Assembly: GCF_039529835.1 (NCBI RefSeq)
Contig: NZ_CP154262.1
Span: 1,240,001-1,304,000 of the forward strand
Reading direction: 5' to 3'
DNA: 64,000 nt
From: Arthrobacter sp. TMP15
GTDB lineage: Bacteria > Actinomycetota > Actinomycetes > Actinomycetales > Micrococcaceae
Both the position numbers and the translations under genes were made by a program. The notes beneath the pieces are model-generated. The model was not told the DNA's origin. It saw only the letters and a program-made list of their open reading frames with translations, and searched no databases. This document shows positions 9,501-18,415 of this stretch, one piece after another. Positions within the stretch are counted from its first letter, which is position 1. Each line of letters opens with the position of its first letter.

Positions 9501-10744
9501 GTACACTGACGCGGCCTCCTGCGTACCCCGTCTTGAGCGATGGCCGCACCACTTTGCGCCGGTTAAGAACCGAGGATGCGCAGGTCTTTGCCGAGATTCA
9601 TCAAGACCCGTTGAACGTGAAGTTCTCCGGTTCCGTTGCGGATATGGACGCGGACCAGGCCAGCGAATTCATAACAGGATCCATTGCCGCCGGATGGGCT
9701 GCAGGAACGAATCTACGCTTCGCGATCCTTGAGCGCATGCCGAAAGGCGAGCAAGTAGTTGGCACGTTGAGCTTGCAGGAAGTCTATGCAACCACTGACG
9801 GGGGTTCGGCAAGCGTGGGAATCAAGATGCTGCCCGCAGGACGGGGGACTGGCAGTGCCCAACGCGCCATAGGACTGCTGTGCGGGTACGCCTTTGGCAA
9901 TTTGGGCTTGGGCATTCTGCACTGGTTGTGCACTGACGGCAACCAGCCCAGCATTGCCCTGGCACAACGCTGTGGTTTTTCACTCGCTGCACAAATACCT
10001 GGCTACGGTAAAGCCAACGATCAAGTCAGTGATGCCAGTATTTTCAGTCAGACCGCTGCGCAGTTCGCTGCTGCTGGCCAGGCCGCTGATGCTAGCCAAG
10101 CCACTGTTGCTGGCCAGACCGCTGGCGGGACTCTGGCGCCTTCCCCCGCCCTGTTGGTGAACACCCCTGTTATCCCAACGCTGCGTAACGCCACCGTGGT
10201 GCTGCGTGAATTGACCATGGCCGATGCCCCTCAGCTGGTTGAGAATTGTCGCAATGCAGAGGCCGTGCGGTGGACCACTGTGCCCCTCGATTACTCAATG
10301 GAGCATGCAGAGTACTTCATCAAGACGCTGACGCAGCAGGGCTGGTCCAATCGGGACATACTGACTTTTGCCGTGGCCCATCCCGTTACCGATACGCTTC
10401 TTGGCACAGTAGATCTGCAGTGTAAAAACCCTGGGACAGCAGCCATTGGCATTAACTTTGGTGCCCATGCCCGCGGCACAGGAGCCGCAGAGGCGGCCAT
10501 TCGGCTGCTCCTTGATTTTGCTTTCAACCAGCTAAACCTCAGCTATGTGCATTGGAATGCTCTGGTGCCTAACTGGGGCAGCCGGAAATTGGCGTGGAAG
10601 CTTGGTTTCAAATTTGAAGGCATGATCCGAGGAGACTACAACGATCGGGGCACTGCCTCTGATCGCTGGATCCTTTCGCTGGCTGCCGGGGATGAACGCA
10701 CGCCCATGGAACCCTGGACCGGACCGGGGCCTGTCAGCAGGTAA
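9497..10744 (+). CDS. Tandem GNAT-family acetyltransferase fusion
   Basis: This protein of about 415 residues carries two GNAT N-acetyltransferase domains of the RimJ/RimL type, roughly residues 10-175 and 228-400. Each begins with a TTLRRL or TVVLREL strand and ends with the NxxSxxLAxKxGF-like motif (NQPSIALAQRCGFS; NWGSRKLAWKLGFKFEG). They are joined by an Ala/Gln-rich linker encoded by three 18-nt repeats. The start is the GTG at 9497, overlapping the previous stop (GTGA); an open frame extends upstream to 9068 but lies inside the preceding gene. Substrate unknown. The first domain has a more divergent acetyl-CoA loop region than the second. Confidence 0.85.
   Translation: MSTLTRPPAYPVLSDGRTTLRRLRTEDAQVFAEIHQDPLNVKFSGSVADMDADQASEFITGSIAAGWAAGTNLRFAILERMPKGEQVVGTLSLQEVYATTDGGSASVGIKMLPAGRGTGSAQRAIGLLCGYAFGNLGLGILHWLCTDGNQPSIALAQRCGFSLAAQIPGYGKANDQVSDASIFSQTAAQFAAAGQAADASQATVAGQTAGGTLAPSPALLVNTPVIPTLRNATVVLRELTMADAPQLVENCRNAEAVRWTTVPLDYSMEHAEYFIKTLTQQGWSNRDILTFAVAHPVTDTLLGTVDLQCKNPGTAAIGINFGAHARGTGAAEAAIRLLLDFAFNQLNLSYVHWNALVPNWGSRKLAWKLGFKFEGMIRGDYNDRGTASDRWILSLAAGDERTPMEPWTGPGPVSR
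10073..10126 (+). repeat. 18-nt in-frame repeat, three copies, in GNAT linker
   Basis: Units at 10073-10090, 10091-10108 and 10109-10126 follow the pattern GCTGGCCAGGCCGCTGAT with several substitutions. They encode AGQAAD, ASQATV and AGQTAG and form the linker between the two acetyltransferase domains. Confidence 0.8.
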
Positions 10745-10765
10745 TCTTGGACAGGTAATCGTGGG
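10738..10765 (+). repeat. 14-nt repeat duplicating the GNAT stop region
   Basis: CAGGTAATCTTGGA (10738-10751, containing the TAA stop at 10742-10744) is followed by CAGGTAATCGTGGG (10752-10765). The second unit is a near copy of the gene's own last codon and stop. Confidence 0.72.
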
Positions 10766-10828
10766 CAGACACTGAAACGACCAGGCGCACAACAGCGGCG
10801 CGAGCAACGAATTGGATGAGGAAAAGTA

Positions 10829-11770
10829 GTGCAGATTTGGAACTCATTGGATGAAGTTCCCCAAGACTTTGGCCCCAGCGTGGTCACCTTGGGCAACTTT
10901 GATGGGCTGCACCGGGGGCATCAGGAAGTCTTGGCGCAGGTGCGTGCTGAGGCGAAGGCCCGCGGTGCCTTATCAGTGGCACTGACCTTTGATCCGCATC
11001 CGGCACTTGTTCACCGGCCGGAGTCAGCCCCGGAGCAAATTATGGGACTGGTAGATAAACTCTCAGCCATGAGCAACCTTGGCCTTGATGGTGTGCTTGT
11101 ACTTCCATACACGCTTGAATTTGCTCAGCAAACTCCGGAGGAATTCGTTCGCAGTGTCTTTGTTAACACCTTGGGAGCTCGTGCTGTTGTCATTGGTAAC
11201 GATGTCAGGTTTGGCAAGTCCAACTCGGGTGATCTGAGCACAATGGTGGAGCTGGGCACGGATCTGGGGTTCGACGTCGTGGTTGTCAATGATGAAGGCC
11301 ACGATAGGCGCTGGTCCTCAACCTGGGTGCGCGAGGCGCTGCATAAGGGTGACGTCCACATGGCCGCCCAAGTGCTGGGCCGTTCGCACACTATGAGTGG
11401 AGAAGTGGTGCACGGGGCTGCACGCGGACGCGAACTAGGCTTTCCCACGGCGAACCTGTCCCCGGATGCATGCGGGATCATCCCGGCCGACGGGGTTTAC
11501 GCCGGTTGGCTTACTGACACGCACGGGCACCGTTGGCCAGCAGCCATCTCGGTGGGATCGAACCCTACTTTTGTTGGGGTGAGCAGGCAGGTTGAGGCGT
11601 ATGTGATCAACCGGCCGCAGGAGCCGGTGGAGGCATTCAACTTATATGGTCAGCATGTAGTCGTGGAATTTGTTCAACGACTTCGTGGGATGGTGGCTTA
11701 CACAGGGGCCGAAGCGCTCATCGAACAAATGCACCACGACGTCACCGAAAGCCGGGACATTCTGAGTTGA
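10829..11770 (+). CDS. ribF: Bifunctional riboflavin kinase/FAD synthetase
   Basis: RibF phosphorylates riboflavin to FMN and adenylylates FMN to FAD. The adenylyltransferase domain shows LGNFDGLHRGHQ near residues 21-32 and a WSSTWVREAL motif near 160. The riboflavin kinase domain starts near residue 185, with GRELGFPTANL and the NPTFV strand. 313 residues is typical. The GTG start is preceded by AGGAAAAG. It follows the coupled truB run after 84 bases and precedes rpsO, as in most actinobacteria. Confidence 0.96.
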   Translation: MQIWNSLDEVPQDFGPSVVTLGNFDGLHRGHQEVLAQVRAEAKARGALSVALTFDPHPALVHRPESAPEQIMGLVDKLSAMSNLGLDGVLVLPYTLEFAQQTPEEFVRSVFVNTLGARAVVIGNDVRFGKSNSGDLSTMVELGTDLGFDVVVVNDEGHDRRWSSTWVREALHKGDVHMAAQVLGRSHTMSGEVVHGAARGRELGFPTANLSPDACGIIPADGVYAGWLTDTHGHRWPAAISVGSNPTFVGVSRQVEAYVINRPQEPVEAFNLYGQHVVVEFVQRLRGMVAYTGAEALIEQMHHDVTESRDILS

Positions 11771-11897
11771 GAAGCCTGGGGTATGGTTTCCTCGCGCGGT
11801 GAGTGCTTCCTCACCCACTTCGACATCGACGCTCATTTTGGACTAAACTCAAAAGTGGAATCCGGCTGCAGTCCGTGGTGGCTGGCTTCGCTTCATT

Positions 11898-11917
11898 CTC
11901 AGCAAGAAATTGCTGAG
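11898..11917 (+). promoter_or_regulatory. Hairpin in the rpsO leader
   Basis: CTCAGCAA (11898-11905), loop GAAA, TTGCTGAG (11910-11917): a perfect 8-bp stem with a GAAA loop, 41 bases before the rpsO start. The position fits an S15 autoregulatory leader, but this is inference. Confidence 0.5.
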
Positions 11918-11958
11918 TTGAAGTTCATCATGTTCACGGCACATTCAAGGAGTTACTT

Positions 11959-12228
11959 GTGGCATTAGACGCCGCTGTAAAGCAAGAAATCATGCAGGCT
12001 TTCGCAACCAGCGAAGGCGACACCGGTTCGCCCGAGGTTCAGGTAGCGATGCTCACACGACGCATCTCAGACCTGACCGAGCACCTGAAGATGCACAAGC
12101 ACGATCACCACACCCGCCGTGGGCTCATGCTCCTGGTTGGTCGCCGTCGTCGCCTGCTTGGGTACCTCAAGGACACCGACATCGCCCGCTACCGTACGCT
12201 CATCGAGCGCCTCGGTCTGCGCCGCTAG
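11959..12228 (+). CDS. rpsO: 30S ribosomal protein S15
   Basis: S15 binds the central domain of 16S rRNA early in 30S assembly. The 89-residue protein has the full family pattern: [32 protein letters not shown], then [13 protein letters not shown]. Start is GTG with AAGGAG upstream. The leader holds a hairpin and a terminator follows, so it is probably its own unit upstream of pnp. The rpsO-pnp order is broadly conserved. Confidence 0.98.
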   Translation: MALDAAVKQEIMQAFATSEGDTGSPEVQVAMLTRRISDLTEHLKMHKHDHHTRRGLMLLVGRRRRLLGYLKDTDIARYRTLIERLGLRR

Positions 12229-12237
12229 TCTGTGACT

Positions 12238-12293
12238 AAGGCGGCCTTCCTACTGCCGGGATGTAATGTCCTTAGGTGTTGGAAGGCCGCCTT
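12238..12293 (+). terminator. Terminator-like hairpin after rpsO
   Basis: A 13-bp perfect stem (12238-12250 with 12281-12293) with a 30-base loop, ending in CTTTCC. In other bacteria the rpsO-pnp spacer hairpin is an RNase III/PNPase processing site; that could hold here too. Confidence 0.65.
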
Positions 12294-12588
12294 TCCCAGT
12301 GTAAGAAACAGATAAAGCACAAAAAAATTGTGCAGGCCGCCTAGTGCAGCCAGCACGTACCCCTGCATTACAAGGGCGCAACCGACGCATTCACGCACTC
12401 GTGGTCCTCGGTAGTGGCCTCCGGGAAGAAGCGATTCACGCTTCACGCCCGTGGGCCTCGATCGAAGACCGGGTGTTGTACAGAAAGCCACAGCATGATC
12501 CGGTGGCACGCCTGGGAAGAATGCGCGGTGCCGCTCCTTGGCGGGGGTTCATTATGAACATCTACCAAGAAATGGAGGTGACTCTCTT
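12294..12588 (+). other. rpsO-pnp spacer without a supported gene
   Basis: About 295 bases between the rpsO hairpin and pnp. Open frames cross it on both strands but none has a ribosome site or a recognisable product. It is rich in short inverted segments and probably serves as the pnp promoter and leader. Confidence 0.5.
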
Positions 12589-14829
12589 ATGGAGGGTCCC
12601 GAGATTCAGTATTCAGAGGCTGTCATTGACAATGGCCGCTACGGCAAGCGAGTTATCCGCTTTGAGACCGGACGTCTTGCTCAGCAAGCCGCCGGCGCAG
12701 CCATGGTCTACATTGACGAAGACACCGTCCTGCTTTCAGCCACAACGGCTGGCAAGCACCCGCGTGAGGGCTTTGACTTCTTCCCGCTGACAGTTGATGT
12801 GGAAGAGCGTATGTACGCCGCCGGCCGCATCCCGGGCAGCTTCTTCCGCCGCGAAGGCCGTCCCTCAACCGAGGCCATTCTGGCCTGCCGCTTGATGGAC
12901 CGCCCGTTGCGTCCGGCATTCGTCAAGGGCCTGCGCAATGAAGTTCAGGTCGTTGTCACAGTGCTGGCAATCAACCCCGACGTTTTGTACGACGTGGTAG
13001 CTATCAACGCTTCTTCCATGTCAACTCAGCTTTCCGGATTGCCGTTTGCCGGCCCGATCGGTGGCGTACGCGTTGCCTTGGTTGACGATGGACAGGGGCC
13101 ACAGTGGGTAGCTTTCCCGAAGCACTCCGAGCTGGAAAACGCCGTGTTCAACATGGTTGTGGCCGGTAAGGTTGCCGGCGATGACGTCGCCATCATGATG
13201 GTGGAAGCTGAAGCAACCGAGAACTCCTGGAACCTCATCAAGGAACAGGGCCACCAGGCCCCCACCGAAGAGATCGTTTCCCAGGGTCTTGAAGCTGCCA
13301 AGCCGTTCATCAAGGCGCTTTGTGAAGCTCAGGCAGATCTGGCCGCACGCGCAGCCAAGCCCACCGTTGAGTTCCCGGTGTTCCTGGACTTCCAGGATGA
13401 TGTTTACAACGCCGTTGAAAAGGCATCCGCAAGCAAGCTGGCCACCGTGTTCACCATCGCTGACAAGCAGGAGCGCGAAAACGCCTCTGACGCTTTGAAG
13501 GATGAAACCGTTGCCGCATTGGCTACCGAGTTTGCCGGCCGTGAGAAGGAGCTTTCAGCTGCTTTCCGTGCCGTGACCAAGCACGTCATTCGCCAGCGTA
13601 TCCTCACCGAGCAGGTTCGCATCGACGGCCGCGGGCTGACGGACATCCGCCAGCTCACCGCTGAAGTTGAGGTTCTGCCCCGTGTTCACGGTTCAGCAAT
13701 CTTCGAACGCGGCGAGACCCAGATCCTGGGTGTCACCACACTGAACATGTTGAAGATGGAACAGCAGATTGACTCGCTGTCCCCGGTAACGCGCAAGCGC
13801 TACATGCACAACTACAACTTCCCGCCGTACTCAACCGGTGAAACCGGCCGCGTGGGCTCGCCCAAGCGCCGCGAGATCGGACACGGCGCCTTGGCCGAGC
13901 GGGCCATCATGCCTGTTCTGCCCTCGCGTGAAGAATTCCCGTACGCCATCCGCCAGGTCTCAGAAGCACTGAGCTCCAACGGTTCCACGTCCATGGGCTC
14001 GGTGTGTGCATCAACGCTCTCACTGTTGAACGCGGGCGTGCCGTTGAAGGCTGCTGTTGCAGGTATTGCCATGGGCTTGGTTTCCGACCAGGTTGACGGT
14101 CAGACCCGCTACGCGGCACTGACCGATATTCTTGGTGCCGAAGACGCATTCGGCGACATGGACTTCAAGGTTGCAGGTACTTCCGAGTTTGTTACGGCTA
14201 TCCAGCTGGACACCAAGCTCGACGGTATCCCGGCCTCAGTCTTGGCCGCCGCACTAAAGCAGGCTCGCGAAGCTCGTTTGCACATCCTCAGCGTCCTCAC
14301 CAGTGCCATTGACGTACCGGATGAGCTCTCCGAGTTCGCGCCCCGCGTCATCGCGGTTAAGATCCCCGTTGATAAGATCGGCGAGGTCATTGGGCCGAAG
14401 GGCAAGATGATCAACCAGATCCAGGAAGACACCGGCGCAGACATCTCCATTGAAGACGACGGCACGGTTTACATCGGTGCAACGAACGGACCGTCAGCTG
14501 ACGCCGCTCGTTCAGCGATTAACGCCATCGCCAATCCTCAGATTCCTGAGATCGGCGAGCGTTACCTGGGCACAGTTGTTAAGACCACTACGTTTGGTGC
14601 GTTCATTTCGCTCACACCGGGCAAAGATGGTCTGCTGCACATCTCCGAACTACGTAAGCTGGCCAATGGCAAGCGCGTGGATAACGTTGATGACGTAGTT
14701 TCCGTGGGCCAGAAGATCCAGGTTGAAATCACCAAGATCGATGACCGTGGCAAGCTCTCACTCTCACCGGTAGTTGCCGAAGATGAGAACGCAGCCGATG
14801 AAGCAGTAGCCGAAAGCGCTGCGCAGTAA
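12589..14829 (+). CDS. pnp: Polyribonucleotide nucleotidyltransferase (PNPase)
   Basis: PNPase is a trimeric 3'-to-5' phosphorolytic exoribonuclease; in actinobacteria it also makes 3' tails. The 746-residue protein has two RNase PH domains with the helical domain between them, then a KH domain with [13 protein letters not shown] near residue 600 and an S1 domain starting with [12 protein letters not shown] near 660. The FFRREGRP and GSSMGSVCA-like motif (here TSMGSVCAS) of the active core are intact. I chose the ATG at 12589, with GGAGGTG ten bases upstream; open codons further up have no ribosome site. Confidence 0.97.
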   Translation: MEGPEIQYSEAVIDNGRYGKRVIRFETGRLAQQAAGAAMVYIDEDTVLLSATTAGKHPREGFDFFPLTVDVEERMYAAGRIPGSFFRREGRPSTEAILACRLMDRPLRPAFVKGLRNEVQVVVTVLAINPDVLYDVVAINASSMSTQLSGLPFAGPIGGVRVALVDDGQGPQWVAFPKHSELENAVFNMVVAGKVAGDDVAIMMVEAEATENSWNLIKEQGHQAPTEEIVSQGLEAAKPFIKALCEAQADLAARAAKPTVEFPVFLDFQDDVYNAVEKASASKLATVFTIADKQERENASDALKDETVAALATEFAGREKELSAAFRAVTKHVIRQRILTEQVRIDGRGLTDIRQLTAEVEVLPRVHGSAIFERGETQILGVTTLNMLKMEQQIDSLSPVTRKRYMHNYNFPPYSTGETGRVGSPKRREIGHGALAERAIMPVLPSREEFPYAIRQVSEALSSNGSTSMGSVCASTLSLLNAGVPLKAAVAGIAMGLVSDQVDGQTRYAALTDILGAEDAFGDMDFKVAGTSEFVTAIQLDTKLDGIPASVLAAALKQAREARLHILSVLTSAIDVPDELSEFAPRVIAVKIPVDKIGEVIGPKGKMINQIQEDTGADISIEDDGTVYIGATNGPSADAARSAINAIANPQIPEIGERYLGTVVKTTTFGAFISLTPGKDGLLHISELRKLANGKRVDNVDDVVSVGQKIQVEITKIDDRGKLSLSPVVAEDENAADEAVAESAAQ

Positions 14830-14832
14830 TTC

Positions 14833-16200
14833 ATGGCGATTACCCTTTTGCCGCTAGTAAGCGCTGCCGAGACACTCACGAGTGAGAGTTCCACAGTCAT
14901 CTCCGGCGAGGCCGGTGGTGCAGTAGTGCGCCGCTCGGTTTTGCCCGGGGGAGTGCGGGTCCTTACGGAGTTTATGCCCGGACAGCGCAGTGCGACAATC
15001 GGGTTTTGGGTTGGTGTTGGCTCTCGGGATGAATCCGAGGGCCAACACGGCTCAACCCATTTCCTTGAACACTTGTTGTTCAAGGGAACTAAACGCCGCA
15101 CGGCGTTGGAAATTGCTTCCGCCTTTGACGAGGTGGGAGGGGAATCCAACGCAGCTACGGCCAAAGAAAGCACATGCTACTTCGCACGTGTGCTTGACAC
15201 TGACCTGCCCATGGCCATTGACGTGATTGCGGATATGGTCACCTCAGCCGTGATTGATCCGGCCGAGCTGGAGCAGGAACGCGACGTCATTTTGGAGGAA
15301 ATCGCTATGGATAGCGATGACCCCACAGACGTTGCGCACGAAAATTTTGTTGCAGCCGTGCTTGGTGAACACGCGTTGGGACGTCCCATTGGCGGCACGC
15401 CCGAAGCCATTATGGCTGTTGGCCGGGAGTCAGTATGGGCGCACTACCAAAAGCATTACAGGCCGGAAACGCTTGTTATCACCGCTGCCGGCGGACTTGA
15501 CCATGAGGCGGTGTGTGAGCAGGTGTTGCAGGCTCTGCGCACGGCTGGTTGGTCACTGGATGACGGGGTTGCTCCCGCTGACAGACGCTCCAGCGAGCCT
15601 GCCGATGTTAGCGGAATGACCGGTTTGCACGTGATTAAACGCCAGGTTGAACAGGCCAACATCATTCTTGGCTGCCCGTCACTGCGTGCCACGGATCCCA
15701 GACGCTATGTCATGAGCGTGCTGAACTCCATCCTTGGTGGTGGCATGTCCTCACGTTTATTCCAGGAGATCCGCGAAAAGCGCGGACTGGTTTATTCCAC
15801 CTATTCCTTTGCTTCTGCCTATGCGGATACCGGGTACTTCGGCATGTATGCAGGTTGTGCGCCAAGCAAAGTTGGTCAAGTTATAGGTTTGCTTGAAACC
15901 GAATTGGAGAAATTGGCCGAACACGGAGTCAGCGAGTCAGAGCTGGCGAAGGCGCTGGGGCAACTTGCCGGCGGAATCGTGCTGGGTCTTGAGGACAGCG
16001 GCTCTCGCATGTCACGACTTGGCCGGGCTGAGCTGGTCACCGGGAAGTTCCTTGACATTGATGAGTCTCTAGATCGGATCCGCAAGGTCACGGCTGTCCA
16101 GATTCAGGAGCTGGCTCAAGAACTAGCCGCCTCCCCACGCACTATCACTGTGGTTGGCCCGTTTGAAGAAACTGAGACGTTCGGGGTGTGCGCGCGGTAA
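14833..16200 (+). CDS. M16 family zinc metallopeptidase
   Basis: This is a processing-peptidase-like (pitrilysin, M16B) protein of 455 residues. The inverted zinc motif HFLEH is at residues 76-80, and a distal glutamate is present in QERDVILEEI, the usual third ligand region near residue 152. The carboxy half has the GGGMSSRLFQEIREKRGL motif of the second lobe. It starts three bases after pnp, so the two are cotranscribed, an arrangement common in actinobacteria and Firmicutes. Substrate unknown. The stop codon lies inside a 24-bp hairpin. Confidence 0.93.
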   Translation: MAITLLPLVSAAETLTSESSTVISGEAGGAVVRRSVLPGGVRVLTEFMPGQRSATIGFWVGVGSRDESEGQHGSTHFLEHLLFKGTKRRTALEIASAFDEVGGESNAATAKESTCYFARVLDTDLPMAIDVIADMVTSAVIDPAELEQERDVILEEIAMDSDDPTDVAHENFVAAVLGEHALGRPIGGTPEAIMAVGRESVWAHYQKHYRPETLVITAAGGLDHEAVCEQVLQALRTAGWSLDDGVAPADRRSSEPADVSGMTGLHVIKRQVEQANIILGCPSLRATDPRRYVMSVLNSILGGGMSSRLFQEIREKRGLVYSTYSFASAYADTGYFGMYAGCAPSKVGQVIGLLETELEKLAEHGVSESELAKALGQLAGGIVLGLEDSGSRMSRLGRAELVTGKFLDIDESLDRIRKVTAVQIQELAQELAASPRTITVVGPFEETETFGVCAR

Positions 16201-16249
16201 GTCAGAAATGCTGCGCCACCATGCCGGTGGCGCAGCATTTCTGACTTAC
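16197..16249. terminator. 24-bp perfect inverted repeat between M16 peptidase and moaD
   Basis: Arms 16197-16220 and 16226-16249 are perfectly complementary, with a five-base loop. The left arm contains the peptidase stop codon. There is no T run; the position between convergent genes suggests a two-way terminator. Confidence 0.75.
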
Positions 16250-16273
16250 CGTGCGCAGGAGTAGAGGCGGGCG

Positions 16274-16561
16274 CTAGCCTCCGGCGAAGGGTGGCAGCAC
16301 GTCAACCACGTCTCCAGGTGAGAGCACCCTTGTCAGGTCCCTGGTAGAGACCTCGTTGAGCAGGAAGCTACAGCGGGTCAGAACCTCCGCCAACGGGGGA
16401 GCGTGACTTGAGGCTGACACCGGAAAAGTGTTCACGAGCAGCTGCGATAAGTCAGCTAAGGTAAACGGTGGCCTCGCGGCCAAGGCTTGCAGGTCCACGC
16501 GTTGTTCTTCAACACCCGTCGCGGCTGCAGCGGCGGCAAAAAAGCGTACTCGCATACTCAT
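16274..16561 (-). CDS. moaD: Molybdopterin synthase small subunit
   Basis: MoaD is the ubiquitin-like sulfur carrier of molybdopterin synthase; its carboxy-terminal Gly-Gly is adenylylated and thiolated. The 95-residue protein begins with VRFFAAAAAA and ends PPFAGG, as required. Its ATG overlaps the moaA stop by four bases. The large-subunit partner moaE is in the plus-strand Moco group at 20800. Confidence 0.94.
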   Translation of the reverse strand: MSMRVRFFAAAAAATGVEEQRVDLQALAARPPFTLADLSQLLVNTFPVSASSHAPPLAEVLTRCSFLLNEVSTRDLTRVLSPGDVVDVLPPFAGG

Positions 16562-17673
16562 CCTCCAATGGCGCTCATGCTGCGGTCAGGCTGCACGAAG
16601 TCGGCATCACCCAAACCGGGATGGCCCATTCCGTGCGCCCGAGGTTTGGCCCACATGGCGTCCTGCCAGCGGGAGATCACGGCGTCGTCGTCGGCCGTTG
16701 TTGTTCCTGCACGCAGCAGGTCAAGGAGGTCTACCTCGGTCCGGGAGAACAAACAACTCATGACTTTTCCTTCGGCCGTGATGCGGGTTCGCCGGCAGTC
16801 TGTGCAGAACGGTTCGGTCACCGAGGCGATGATGCCCACTGTGCCCAATAGCTGTGAGGAGCCGGTATGACGAACCTCAAAGCGTTCAGCGGGGGCGCCG
16901 TCGCGTGCCCGAGGATCCGGGGTCAGCTCAAAGTCACTGCTCAATAGTGCACGCATCTCGGCGGCAGTGATCATACCCTCACGGGTCCAGCCGTGGTCGG
17001 CATCCAACGGCATTTGTTCAATGAAGCGCAGCTCATATCCCCGGTCCAAGCTCCACTGGAGCAACTCGGCGGCATGAGCATCATTAATGTCACGCAATAA
17101 AACCGCGTTGATCTTAATGGGTGCTAGACCAGCGGCATCCGCGGCTTCGATCCCGGCAAGCACCTGGTCTAGGAAAGGCCTACGTGTCAGCTGGAGAAAT
17201 GCGTCGTGGTGCAAAGTGTCCATGGAAACGTTCAGGCGCGTCAGCCCGGCGTCGGCCAGGGCCTGTGCTTTCTTCGCCAAGCCCACACCATTGGTTGTCA
17301 GTGAGATGGGCAGTTCCGGGTGATTGATGCGAATCCCAGCAATGATTTCAACCAAGTCGCCACGCACAAGCGGCTCCCCGCCTGTGAGCCGTAATTCGCG
17401 CACACCCAGATTGTTGACGCCCAAGCCCACCAGCCGCACTATCTCGGCCGCGGTCAGCAACTTATCCTTCTTCAACCATTCCAAACCGCCCTCAGGCATG
17501 CAGTAATGGCACCGTAAATTGCACTTGTCGGTCAGTGACAAACGCATATCGCTTGCAACCCGACCGAACTGGTCCACCAGAGATGTTTCCGTCCCGCCGG
17601 GGCGTGGGGCACCCGACTCCGGCGATCCAGGGGGCATCTCCGGCATGCCCAGCCCTACACGTTTGGTCTCCAT
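16558..17673 (-). CDS. moaA: GTP 3',8-cyclase MoaA
   Basis: MoaA is the radical SAM enzyme that with MoaC turns GTP into cyclic pyranopterin phosphate. The amino-terminal 4Fe-4S cluster motif is CNLRCHYC, with Cys51, Cys55 and Cys58. The carboxy-terminal cluster has CTDC followed by CLF, and the chain ends in Gly-Gly, as needed for activity. 371 residues is slightly long because of a Pro/Gly-rich extension before DMRLSLT. A -10-like TAGCGT stands six bases before the ATG, so the mRNA may be leaderless. Confidence 0.96.
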   Translation of the reverse strand: METKRVGLGMPEMPPGSPESGAPRPGGTETSLVDQFGRVASDMRLSLTDKCNLRCHYCMPEGGLEWLKKDKLLTAAEIVRLVGLGVNNLGVRELRLTGGEPLVRGDLVEIIAGIRINHPELPISLTTNGVGLAKKAQALADAGLTRLNVSMDTLHHDAFLQLTRRPFLDQVLAGIEAADAAGLAPIKINAVLLRDINDAHAAELLQWSLDRGYELRFIEQMPLDADHGWTREGMITAAEMRALLSSDFELTPDPRARDGAPAERFEVRHTGSSQLLGTVGIIASVTEPFCTDCRRTRITAEGKVMSCLFSRTEVDLLDLLRAGTTTADDDAVISRWQDAMWAKPRAHGMGHPGLGDADFVQPDRSMSAIGG

Positions 17674-17679
17674 GCCTCA

Positions 17680-17685
17680 ACGCTA
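17680..17685 (-). promoter_or_regulatory. -10 element abutting moaA start
   Basis: TAGCGT on the minus strand, followed by TGAGGC and the ATG. No separate Shine-Dalgarno site is seen. Confidence 0.45.
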
Positions 17686-17710
17686 CGCCATTATCAGGTT
17701 CCCGGCGTGC

Positions 17711-17762
17711 CGCTGGAGGAATCGGCTGGAGGAATCCGCTGGTGGAATCCGCTGGAGGCAGA
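17711..17762 (+). repeat. 13-nt tandem repeat, four copies, upstream of moaA
   Basis: Units start at 17711, 17724, 17737 and 17750, following CGCTGGAGGAATC with one or two changes each; the fourth is cut short after CGCTGGAGG. The repeat fills the spacer between moaA and the membrane-protein gene. Confidence 0.85.
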
Positions 17763-17770
17763 CAGCGCAA

Positions 17771-18274
17771 CTAGCCTAAAGCGTTTTGGACGAATGCCTT
17801 TGAAACCTCTATATTGCGCAGCAAACGTTTCTTGCGGCGTCCCTCCGGCAGAGCTGTCGCGGCCGCTAGTTCACTGGCAGTCCAGGGCAAAATATCACGA
17901 CTCCCACCGGCTGCCCGCCACCACCTGTACCATCGGGGTCCCAGAAATGGCGGCCACCACACGATCGAGAGCATCAGCACCGCCATAGGGAACCAAAACA
18001 GGACACTCCAAACGAACTGCCGTGCCCCTTCCCAGCCCAACGCCTCGAACACCAGGGAAGGCATCACTGTGACGATTGTGATGCCTGCGAGCAACAGCGA
18101 GATCGGGAAGTAGGTGGTAGGCCTGCGCCATTTACGAGTGGTGATCGGTGGAGCCACGCAGCAGGACCGCCAGTCGCCGCGGAGGGCTAAATATGCGGGG
18201 ATTATGAGTGCGGCAACCACTGCTGCCATCAGTGGGATGCCCACCAGAATTGCTCTGTCAAACAGCCAGCTCAT
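17771..18274 (-). CDS. Three-segment membrane protein, hypothetical
   Basis: This 167-residue membrane protein has hydrophobic segments near residues 9-30, 57-78 and 88-108. The loop between the first two is basic (TTRKWRRPTTYF), and the carboxy third is soluble with an RRKKRLLRN cluster. It is transcribed towards moaA from the spacer shared with moeA. No family is recognised; a Moco-related role is suggested only by position. Confidence 0.7.
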   Translation of the reverse strand: MSWLFDRAILVGIPLMAAVVAALIIPAYLALRGDWRSCCVAPPITTRKWRRPTTYFPISLLLAGITIVTVMPSLVFEALGWEGARQFVWSVLFWFPMAVLMLSIVWWPPFLGPRWYRWWRAAGGSRDILPWTASELAAATALPEGRRKKRLLRNIEVSKAFVQNALG

Positions 18275-18415
18275 GGACGGTGGAATAACGATCGTTCCTT
18301 TCGTTAATCCGCTAATTTGTACCGTAACAAAAGAAGCAGCGGTGCCGCCTGCTGAGGGATGGTTCGCCTACGCTTAGTGAAGTGCGCGCCGCCCGGTGCC
18401 CATTGGAAGGAAGCC

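Noticed and set aside
12225-12509. 94-codon minus-strand gene in the rpsO-pnp spacer
   Set aside because: It runs through the rpsO terminator hairpin and has no ribosome site.
12344-12790. 148-codon frame spanning the pnp leader and start
   Set aside because: It overlaps the start of pnp in another frame, and has no recognisable sequence.
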